From DASUBV01 sp035532295 (lineage in GTDB: Bacteria > Actinomycetota > Actinomycetes > Streptosporangiales > Streptosporangiaceae), in contig DATKRH010000139.1 in NCBI GenBank assembly GCA_035532295.1, forward strand, positions 1-35,570: 35,570 nt of DNA. Direction: 5' to 3'. The notes under the pieces are model-generated. The model saw only the letters and a list, made by a program, of their open reading frames with translations, was not told the origin of the DNA and ran no database searches. Shown piece after piece: positions 29,007 to 35,570 of the stretch (its first letter is position 1; every line of letters starts with the position of its first letter). Position numbers and translations under genes: made by a program.

Positions 29007-31295
29007 GTGAGCATCCTGGGCACGCGGGTCCTGCGGACGGAGGATCCCCGGTTCCTGACCACGGGCGGCGTGTATACCGAGGATGTCGTGGACGAGCGGC
29101 TCTCCGGCGCCTGTCATCTGTTCTTCGTCCGGTCGCCCATCGCGCACGCCGCGATCACCGGCATCGATGTCAGTGCCGCGCGGGAGGCGCCCGGCGTCGT
29201 CGCCGTCTTCACCGGGGCCGACCTGGCTGACCTGCCGCTCCGCAAGGGCTTCCCCATGATGAACCAGGAGATGGTGCAGCACCTGCTCGCGACCGACACC
29301 GTGCGCTTCGTCGGCGAGCCGGTGGCGGTGGTCGTCACGGAGGAGCCCTACCAGGGCGAGGACGCTGTCGAGCTGGTCAGCGTCGACTATGACCCGCTGC
29401 CCGCGGTCGTCGGCTTCGAGACGGCGATGACCGGCGATGTCCTGCTGTTCGAGGCGGCCGGCACGAACGTGGCCGCCGAGTTCGGCAACCGCGAGGCGCA
29501 GCGGGCCGACCTGTTCGACGACTGCGAGGTCGTGGTCACCGAGGTGATCACCAACCAGCGCGTCGCTCCCGCGCCGATGGAGTCCCGCTCCGGGGCAGCC
29601 GTCTGGGGCGAGGACGGCCGGCTCACGGCCTGGATTCCCAACCAGGGCGCGCAGGGCACTCGCGGGAGCCTGGCCCGGCAGCTCGGCGTCGACCCCGCCA
29701 GCGTGCGAGTCATCACCCCGGACGTCGGCGGCGCGTTCGGCGCGAAGTTCGGCGCCGATCCCGAGCACGCCGTGATGGCCTGGGTGGCGCGCGAGCTTGG
29801 CCGAGCGGCCCGGTGGAGCGAGACCCGGTTCGAGAACCTGATCGCGATGACCCACGGCCGCGCGCAGGAGAACACCGTCACGATCGGCGGCAACCGCGAC
29901 GGCACCGTGCTCGCCTACCGGCTGGCGATCCTCCAGGACGCCGGCGCCTACCCCCGGCTCGGGGCGCTCCTGCCCTCGCTGACCATCTTGATGGCGCCGG
30001 GGCCGTACGCGATCCCGCACGCCGAGGCGTTCGCGACGAGCGTGGTCACCACGACGACCCCGATCGGCGCCTACCGCGGCGCCGGGCGGCCGGAGGCGAC
30101 GGCGGCCCTCGAGCGGGCGATCGACCTGTTCGCCGCCGAGATCGGGATGGACCCGGCGCAGATCCGGCGCCAGAACCTGCTGCCGCCGTTCACCGAGGGG
30201 CACCAGACCGACTTCGGGGCGCTGTATGACAGCGGCGACTACGTGACCGCGCTGGAGGCCGCGCTGCGGGCGGCCGGGTACGACGAGCTGCGCCGCGAGC
30301 AGGCGGAGCGGCGGGCCCGCGGCGACGTCCTGCAGCTGGGCATCGGCCTGGCCTCGTACGTGGAGATCACCGGCGGCGGCGACGAGTCCGGGCCGCCGAA
30401 CGAGAACGCCACCGTCGAGGTCCATCCGGACGGCACCGCCACCATCCTGACCGGCACCTCGCCGCACGGCCAGGGCCACGAGACGGCCTGGGCCATGCTC
30501 GCCAGCGACGAGCTCGGCATTCCCATGGACAAGATCACCCTGAAGTGGGGCGACACCGACCTGATCCCGCAGGGCGGCGGCACCGGCGGCTCGCGCAGCC
30601 TGCAGCAGGGCGGCGCGGCCGTCCAGCAGGCCTCCCAGGAGCTCATCGAGGTCGCCCGGGATCGGGCCGCGGCGGAGCTGGAGGTAAGCCCGGCCGACCT
30701 GGTCTTCGACGTCGAGCGCAGCGCGTTCGCCGTCGCCGGCGACCCGGAGGCATCGATCGCGCTCCCGGCCCTGGCGGCGGAGGAACGGCTGCTGGTGCGG
30801 ACCGTGTTCTCCGCGCCGGGGGCGACCTACCCGTTCGGCAGCCACGTCGCGGTCGTCGAGGTCGACACCGAGACCGGCAAGGTCTTCCTGCGCCGGGTCG
30901 TGACGGTCGACGACGCGGGAGTGGTGCTGAACCCGCTGCTGGCCGAGGGCCAGCGGCATGGCGGCATCGCGCAGGGCGCGGCGCAGGCGTTCCTGGAGGA
31001 GATGGTCTACGACTCCGACGGCAACCCGCTGACGGCGAGCTTCGCGGACTACCCGTTCCTGTCCGCGACGGAGGTCCCCAGCTTCGAGCTCGCCGACATG
31101 GCCACCCCGACCACGTACAACCCGCTCGGGGCCAAGGGCATCGGCGAGGCCGGGACGATCGGCGCGACGCCGGCGGTGCAGAACGCCGTCATCGACGCCG
31201 TCGCTCACCTCGGCGTCCGCCACATCGACATGCCCACCTCGCCGCAGCGCGTCTGGACCGCAATCCAGGCCGCGGCGCAGAAGGAGAACGCTTAA
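29007..31295 (+). CDS. Molybdenum hydroxylase large subunit (form II CoxL-like)
   Basis: A 762-residue molybdopterin-cytosine-dinucleotide-binding large subunit of the xanthine oxidase/CO dehydrogenase family. It begins SILGTRVLRTEDPRFLTTGG (the usual CoxL/XDH start), contains PDVGGAFGAKFG, GTSPHGQGHETAW and the C-terminal KGIGEAGTIGATPA with the catalytic Glu. The active-site loop reads AYRGAGR (near residue 354). This is the form II signature rather than the AYxCSFR of true aerobic CO dehydrogenases, so the substrate is probably an aldehyde, N-heterocycle or other small molecule. GTG 29007 is the likely start, 11 bases after AAGGGAG; GTG 28986 is an alternative. It overlaps the small subunit by one base (TAATG). 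Confidence 0.92.
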   Translation: MSILGTRVLRTEDPRFLTTGGVYTEDVVDERLSGACHLFFVRSPIAHAAITGIDVSAAREAPGVVAVFTGADLADLPLRKGFPMMNQEMVQHLLATDTVRFVGEPVAVVVTEEPYQGEDAVELVSVDYDPLPAVVGFETAMTGDVLLFEAAGTNVAAEFGNREAQRADLFDDCEVVVTEVITNQRVAPAPMESRSGAAVWGEDGRLTAWIPNQGAQGTRGSLARQLGVDPASVRVITPDVGGAFGAKFGADPEHAVMAWVARELGRAARWSETRFENLIAMTHGRAQENTVTIGGNRDGTVLAYRLAILQDAGAYPRLGALLPSLTILMAPGPYAIPHAEAFATSVVTTTTPIGAYRGAGRPEATAALERAIDLFAAEIGMDPAQIRRQNLLPPFTEGHQTDFGALYDSGDYVTALEAALRAAGYDELRREQAERRARGDVLQLGIGLASYVEITGGGDESGPPNENATVEVHPDGTATILTGTSPHGQGHETAWAMLASDELGIPMDKITLKWGDTDLIPQGGGTGGSRSLQQGGAAVQQASQELIEVARDRAAAELEVSPADLVFDVERSAFAVAGDPEASIALPALAAEERLLVRTVFSAPGATYPFGSHVAVVEVDTETGKVFLRRVVTVDDAGVVLNPLLAEGQRHGGIAQGAAQAFLEEMVYDSDGNPLTASFADYPFLSATEVPSFELADMATPTTYNPLGAKGIGEAGTIGATPAVQNAVIDAVAHLGVRHIDMPTSPQRVWTAIQAAAQKENA

Positions 31296-31768
31296 TGCAG
31301 GTCAACCTCACGGTCAACGGCAAGCCGCGCTCCGATGACGTGGAACCGCGGCTGCTGCTCGTGCACTACCTGCGCGAGCATCTGGGGCTGCGCGCCGCCA
31401 ACGTCGGCTGCGACACCACCTCGTGCGGCGCCTGCACCGTGCTGCTGGATGGCAAGTCGGTGAAGTCCTGCACCGTGCTGACCGTGCAGGCCGCAGGCCA
31501 GGAGGTCACCACCGCCGAGGGCGTCGGCGACGGCGACAGGCTGTCCCCCATGCAGGCGGCGTTCCGCCAGGAGCACGGCCTGCAGTGCGGGTTCTGCACG
31601 CCCGGCATGGTGATGGCCGCGACCGCGCTGCTGGCGGAGAACCCGCATCCCACCGAGACGCAGGTGCGCGAGGGGCTAGAGGGCAACTTCTGCCGGTGCA
31701 CCGGCTACCACAACATCGTTCGCGCCGTCCTCGCGGCGGCCGGGGAGCCAGTGGAGGCGGGCCAGTGA
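31295..31768 (+). CDS. Molybdenum hydroxylase small subunit, 2x[2Fe-2S] (CoxS-like)
   Basis: A 157-residue iron-sulphur subunit that passes electrons from the molybdenum site to FAD. The N-terminal plant-type ferredoxin domain has GCDTTSCGACTVLLDGKSV and a later Cys (KSC). The C-terminal helical domain has CGFCTPGM and CRCTGYHNIV for the second cluster. ATG 31295 follows AAGGAG by eight bases. It overlaps the large subunit stop by one base and the FAD subunit start by four (GTGA), so all three are translated together. Confidence 0.95.
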   Translation: MQVNLTVNGKPRSDDVEPRLLLVHYLREHLGLRAANVGCDTTSCGACTVLLDGKSVKSCTVLTVQAAGQEVTTAEGVGDGDRLSPMQAAFRQEHGLQCGFCTPGMVMAATALLAENPHPTETQVREGLEGNFCRCTGYHNIVRAVLAAAGEPVEAGQ

Positions 31769-32574
31769 TACCAGCGCCGTTCGATTACGTCGCAGCTACC
31801 TCGGCGGCCCACGCCCTCGAGCTGCTGGCCACCCACGGCGACGACGCCAAGCTGCTGGCCGGCGGCCACTCGCTGCTGCCGATGATGAAGCTGCGGCTGG
31901 CCGCGCCGGAGGTGCTCATCGACCTCGGCCGGGTGACCGAGCTGACCGGGATCACCGGCGTCGGCGACGAGATAGTCATCGGGGCGATGACCAGCCACGC
32001 TGACCTGGCCGCCTCGGAGCTGATCCGCGGCGGCGCACCGCTGCTGGCCCACGCGGCCGCCCAGGTCGGGGACCCGCAGATCCGCCACCGCGGCACGATC
32101 GGCGGCTCGCTCGCCCACGCCGACCCCGCCGCCGACCTGCCGATGGCGCTGGTCGCGCTCGGCGGGTCCGTGGAGCTGCGCGGGCCAGCCGGGTCCCGCA
32201 CGGTGATGGCCGACGACTTCTTCACCGGTTACTTCGAGACGGTCCTGGAGCCGGACGAACTGCTCGCCGCCGTCCGCGTGCCCAGTCGGCCCGGCCAGCC
32301 GTGGGGCTACCAGAAGTTCACCCGGCGGGCCAACGACTGGGCGATCGTCGGCGTCGCGGCCACGGGCGGCCGGATCGCCCTGGCCAACATGGGCCCGGTG
32401 CCCATCCGGGCGCGAGCGGCCGAGCAGGCGGCGGCCGGCGGGGCCAGCGCGGCGCAGGCGGCGCTGCTAGCCGCCGAGGGGACATCGCCGGGCGAGGACA
32501 TCCACGCCGACCGGGCCTTCCGGCAGCACCTGGCGCGAGTGCTCACCCGCCGCGCCCTGGAGCATCAGGTCTAG
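31765..32574 (+). CDS. Molybdenum hydroxylase FAD-binding medium subunit (CoxM-like)
   Basis: A 269-residue FAD subunit. It has the FAD pyrophosphate-binding motifs LAGGHSLLPMMKLRLA (near residue 31) and TIGGSLAHADPAADLP (near 112), and a C-terminal FAD-binding/CO_deh_flav_C domain (WGYQKFTRRANDWAIVGVAA). GTG 31765 has GGAGG eight bases upstream and overlaps the small-subunit stop. It completes an L-S-M set. No maturation gene (coxDEF-like or MobA/XdhC-like) follows within the window, so cofactor insertion must depend on genes elsewhere. Confidence 0.94.
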   Translation: MIPAPFDYVAATSAAHALELLATHGDDAKLLAGGHSLLPMMKLRLAAPEVLIDLGRVTELTGITGVGDEIVIGAMTSHADLAASELIRGGAPLLAHAAAQVGDPQIRHRGTIGGSLAHADPAADLPMALVALGGSVELRGPAGSRTVMADDFFTGYFETVLEPDELLAAVRVPSRPGQPWGYQKFTRRANDWAIVGVAATGGRIALANMGPVPIRARAAEQAAAGGASAAQAALLAAEGTSPGEDIHADRAFRQHLARVLTRRALEHQV

Positions 32575-32599
32575 GCGGCACGAGCGGAACGATTATGGA

Positions 32600-32620
32600 G
32601 TTATAACGGGGGGCCCGTTA
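32600..32620. promoter_or_regulatory. Overlapping palindromes after the CoxM-like gene
   Basis: GTTATAAC (32600-32607) is an 8-base palindrome, and TAACGGG-GGG-CCCGTTA (32604-32620) is a perfect 7-base-arm inverted repeat overlapping it, 25-45 bases past the CoxM stop. It could act as a terminator hairpin, or as an operator for the downstream gene about 200 bases away. Confidence 0.4.
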
Positions 32621-32821
32621 CGCGGCCATGATTCCGGTCATGGTCGGTAGGTTTCCTTCCATAGCCCCTGCGGCCCGGGAGGATGCATGTCGGGAGACTC
32701 TGGAGCTGCGCGAGTGTCCGGGCCGGGCGGCAGCGGCACGACGGGCACGCGGCGGCGCTGCGGGGCGCGCCGCGCTGGGCTCGATTTGCTTACACCTGTC
32801 GCGCTCGGGTAGCCCTAGCCC

Positions 32822-33625
32822 ATGGACAACTCCGGCACCCCCCCAGCGGACCCTCCAGCGGACCCCCCAGCGGACTCCCCAGCCGACCGGCCCACCTCCG
32901 ACCTCTTGCTGCCCGAGCAGGTCGCGGAGCTGGCCGGGGAGATCAGCGAGGCGCGCACCGAGACGATGCGGCGCCGGCTCGCGCTGGGCATCCCCCGGCT
33001 GGCGGGGCGCGGCGGGCACGGCGCCTGGGTGGGCCTGCGCTCTGGCGTCCGGTGGCTGACCGGGGAGGTGCTCACGATGGCGCCGCGGCTGCCGATCCGC
33101 AGCCTGGAAACCCTCCGCCGCCAGTTCCCCGGCCTTACCCCCGAGGAACTGGCGGACGCCCTCATCGACGGCGCCTCCCGAGCCGCGGCGGGTGTGGGGG
33201 CCAGCGTGGGGGCGGCGATGGTGCTGCCGGTCGTTCCGGTCGCGCCAGTGGAGATCGGCATCGAGACGATGGCCCTGGTCGGCATCGAGCTCAAGCTGGT
33301 CGCCGAGCTGCACGAGGTCTACGGCATGCGCGCGCCGGGCTCGGCGGCCGACCGGATGATGGCCTACGTCGATGCCTGGGCGCACCGTCGCGGGGTCGGC
33401 CTCGCGCCCGGCGGCCTGGTCCTCGCGATCGGCTCCCCGCTGCGGCGGCGGCTGGAGCGCCGGCTCGTCGCCAAGGCCGGGCGCAGCGCCACCTCGCTCG
33501 GGCCGTTCCTGACCGGCGCGGCCGCCGGGGCGCTGCTGAACCGGCGGGAGACCCGCAGGCTCGGCCGCGAGGTTCGCGACGATCTGCGGCGCCGGTCGCC
33601 GGAGGCGGCGCGCTGGCCGGACTAG
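32822..33625 (+). CDS. Hypothetical protein, possibly EcsC-like
   Basis: A 267-residue protein. A Pro/Ala/Asp repeat (PPADPPADPPADSPAD) forms the first 25 residues, apparently expanded from repeated AGCGGACCC-type DNA. The body has Arg-rich helices and a hydrophobic Gly/Ala/Val segment (GVGASVGAAMVLPVVPVAPV) followed by EIGIETMALVGIELKLVAELHEVYG. That combination resembles EcsC-family proteins, but I am not sure of the match. A second hydrophobic stretch occurs near residue 225. ATG 32822 has only a weak upstream purine run. It is convergent with the DUF885 gene, with eight bases between stops. Confidence 0.7.
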   Translation: MDNSGTPPADPPADPPADSPADRPTSDLLLPEQVAELAGEISEARTETMRRRLALGIPRLAGRGGHGAWVGLRSGVRWLTGEVLTMAPRLPIRSLETLRRQFPGLTPEELADALIDGASRAAAGVGASVGAAMVLPVVPVAPVEIGIETMALVGIELKLVAELHEVYGMRAPGSAADRMMAYVDAWAHRRGVGLAPGGLVLAIGSPLRRRLERRLVAKAGRSATSLGPFLTGAAAGALLNRRETRRLGREVRDDLRRRSPEAARWPD

Positions 33626-33633
33626 CGGGCCGG

Positions 33634-35361
33634 CTAGAGCTGGGCTAGCTCGGCGCTCAGATCGTCGAGCCCGAGCGAGCCGAGGGACAGCGCCGCCATA
33701 TGCCACGACTTGAGGTCGAAGCTGGCGCCGCGCGCCGCCCGGGCGGCCTCGCGGCCCTCCAGCCAGGCCCGCTCGCCCAGCTTGTAGCTGATCGCCTGAC
33801 CGGGCGCGCTCAGGTAACGCACGATCTCGCTGTCGATGAAGGCAGCCTCCCGGCCGCTGTGCGCCTTGAAGAACTCGCTCGCCAGCTCCGGAGTCCAGGT
33901 CTCGCCCGCGCCGATGGGCGAGTCCGCCGGCACCGTCAGCCCCAGGTGCATGCCGATATCGACCACGACGCGGACGGCTCGCATCATCTGGGCGTCCAGG
34001 TAGCCCAGCCGGGCCCCGGCGGGCTTGAGATAGCCCAGCTCGTCCATCAGCCGCTCGGCGTACAGGGCCCAGCCCTCCAGGCACGCGCTCACGCCGCCGA
34101 GGGTGGTCTGATACACCGACAGCTGCTTCGACAGGTACACCCATTGCGCGAGCTGCAGGTGATGGCCGGGCACGCCCTCGTGGTACCAGACGCTGATCAG
34201 GCTCCACTCCGGGAACCTGGTACGGCCGAGCGTCGGCAGCCAGGTCCGGCCGGGCCGGGAGAAATCCTGCGATGGCGAGGTGTAGTACGGAGCCGCCGCG
34301 CTGCCCGCCGGGGCGATCCTGGCCTCGACCGTCCGGAGCGGCTCGGCCAGGTCGAAGTGAGTGCCCTGCAGGTCGCTGATGGCGTCGTCCATCATCTGCT
34401 GCAGCCGCAGCCGCACCTGCTCGACGCCATCGACGGCCGGGCTGAACTCGTCGAGGTACCGCATCGCCTCCGCCGGGGCGGAGCCGGGCAGCACGCGCCG
34501 CGCCTCGGCCTCCATGTCCTGGCGGAGCTGCCGGTACTGTGACCAGCCCCACTCATACTCCTGTGCCAGGTCCAGGTTCGCGCCGGTCCACAGGCGGGCC
34601 GATCGCCGGTACCGCTCCTCGCCTACTCCGTCCGGCGTTCCCGCCGCCTGCGGCAGGTACTCGGTGGTCATCCAGTCCCGCAGGCCGGCGATAGCCTCGG
34701 CGGCGGTCCCCGCGGCGGCGTCCAGCTCGGCGCGCAGGGCGGGCGGCACGTCGGCACCCGCGGCGAACTCGGCGAACCAGCCGGCGCCGGCCCGGGCGCT
34801 CAGCCAGTCGCCCAGCTGGCCGGTGACCGTGCGCACCTGGCGCGGCGCGGCGAACAGGCCCTGCCGCGCTCCCGTCGCCAGTGATTCGCGGTGGCTGGCC
34901 AGGGCCTGCGGGACCCGGGTCATCCGCCGCGAGATGACGGCCCAGTCATCGGCCGTCGCGGCCGGCATCATCAGGAAGACACTGCGGATGCGCTGGACGG
35001 GACCGAAAATGTTGGACACCTCGCGCAGGTGCTCGCCCGCATCGGTCATGGCCAGGCTGGCCTCGAGCCGCTCACGCAGCAGCCGGGCGCACCGGCGCTC
35101 GTCACCGTCGGCCGGCGCCGGGGCGGCCGACGGGGCATCCAGCGCGGCGTCCGGCAGCGCGGCCAGCGCGGCCAGCGTTGACCGGGCGAGGTCGTCCTTG
35201 GCCCGCTGCCCGGCGGGCGAGAAATCCGGCATCCCGTCCTCGTCGGGGCGCAGGCCGAGGAAGGTAGCCACGGTGGGATCGAGGTCGGCGAGCGCGGTGA
35301 CGAAGGAATCGGCTGCGGTACGGACGGGCCGTCCGGCTGCATCTGGCGTGATATCCGGCAT
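33634..35361 (-). CDS. DUF885 family protein, probable zinc metallopeptidase-like
   Basis: A 575-residue DUF885 protein. The family's metal-site motif is clear in SVWYHEGVPGHHLQLAQ (near residue 395), an HExxxxHH variant of the thermolysin-type HExxH, and downstream acidic residues (CLEGWALYAERLMDELG) are those expected to complete the site. The C-terminal ISYKLGERAWLEGRE is also typical. No signal peptide is evident, so it is probably cytoplasmic. ATG 35361 begins MPDITPDAAG, with only a weak GGCAGGG upstream. Peptidase activity is inferred from the motif; the substrate is unknown. Confidence 0.9.
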   Translation of the reverse strand: MPDITPDAAGRPVRTAADSFVTALADLDPTVATFLGLRPDEDGMPDFSPAGQRAKDDLARSTLAALAALPDAALDAPSAAPAPADGDERRCARLLRERLEASLAMTDAGEHLREVSNIFGPVQRIRSVFLMMPAATADDWAVISRRMTRVPQALASHRESLATGARQGLFAAPRQVRTVTGQLGDWLSARAGAGWFAEFAAGADVPPALRAELDAAAGTAAEAIAGLRDWMTTEYLPQAAGTPDGVGEERYRRSARLWTGANLDLAQEYEWGWSQYRQLRQDMEAEARRVLPGSAPAEAMRYLDEFSPAVDGVEQVRLRLQQMMDDAISDLQGTHFDLAEPLRTVEARIAPAGSAAAPYYTSPSQDFSRPGRTWLPTLGRTRFPEWSLISVWYHEGVPGHHLQLAQWVYLSKQLSVYQTTLGGVSACLEGWALYAERLMDELGYLKPAGARLGYLDAQMMRAVRVVVDIGMHLGLTVPADSPIGAGETWTPELASEFFKAHSGREAAFIDSEIVRYLSAPGQAISYKLGERAWLEGREAARAARGASFDLKSWHMAALSLGSLGLDDLSAELAQL

Positions 35362-35416
35362 GCCAGCATTGTGCCCTGCCAGGCCGGCGCCGACCGCGGT
35401 GGCTGCGCCGAGCCCG

Positions 35417-35570
35417 CTAGTCCTGCTGTTCCAGGACGCCCATCGCCATCGCCAGGAGCCGGATCAGATCGCCGTCCTCCTGATTGCGCGGCGGGTTCCT
35501 GGCCACGTATTCCTTCATGAGGTGCAGGCACTCGGCGAAGGCTTCCGCCCGCTCGCTCAGCCGCTCGAGA
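35417..35570 (-). CDS. C-terminal fragment of an unidentified protein (5' end outside window)
   Basis: The minus-strand frame is open from the window edge to TAG at 35419-35417. The 50 visible residues include ERLSERAEAFAECLHLMKEY, then EDGDLIRLLAMAMGVLEQQD. G/C at third positions is strong, so it is probably a real helical protein end. It lies 55 bases upstream of, and in the same direction as, the DUF885 gene. Function unknown. Confidence 0.6.
   Translation of the reverse strand, partial: LERLSERAEAFAECLHLMKEYVARNPPRNQEDGDLIRLLAMAMGVLEQQD

Overview
The window is a very GC-rich bacterial chromosome segment. High G+C at third codon positions, many GTG starts, start/stop overlaps (ATGA, GTGA), an XRE/DUF397 pair and a mycofactocin locus all point to an actinomycete (Actinomycetota). 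The order cannot be fixed from sequence alone; Streptosporangiales- or Frankia-like groups would fit. No rRNA, tRNA, insertion sequence or CRISPR array was seen.

Layout. 1-4101 (+): the tail of an unknown gene, a Tat-exported multicopper oxidase, a broken GNAT acetyltransferase and a DUF2252 protein. 4137-13662 (-): a roughly 9.5 kb mycofactocin operon in the order mftA, mftB, mftC, OYE/FadH-2, a decayed fragment, a small quinol-monooxygenase-like protein, OYE/FadH-1, mftE, an SDR and mftF. The TetR regulator mftR (13801-14469) diverges from it across a 138-bp region holding two related inverted repeats. 14544-16100: a hypothetical gene running convergently into purU. 16390-19953: a zinc-ribbon thioredoxin behind a possible CsoR/CstR-type site, a TMEM165/GDT1 cation transporter behind an apparent yybP-ykoY Mn2+ riboswitch, and an NhaA antiporter fused to a DsbA-like domain. 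20079-24493: a MarR regulator translationally coupled to a 1302-residue double ABC exporter. 24670-27135: an XRE/DUF397 pair, small hypothetical genes and an AT-richer patch. 27156-32574: an MFS transporter and a three-subunit molybdenum hydroxylase with the form II CoxL signature. 32822-35570: an EcsC-like protein, a DUF885 metallopeptidase-like protein and a partial gene.

How the main system works. MftA is a RiPP precursor ending in IDGMCGVY. MftB presents it to the radical SAM enzyme MftC, which crosslinks the terminal Val-Tyr. MftE releases the product and MftF adds glucose units. The usual flavoprotein MftD (oxidative deamination) and the GMC dehydrogenase MftG are absent here. Two large OYE/FadH-type FMN/4Fe-4S/FAD oxidoreductases, a YgiN-like monooxygenase and an SDR occupy the operon instead. 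This is the most notable biology in the window, together with the Mn2+ riboswitch and its visible Shine-Dalgarno-sequestering expression platform.
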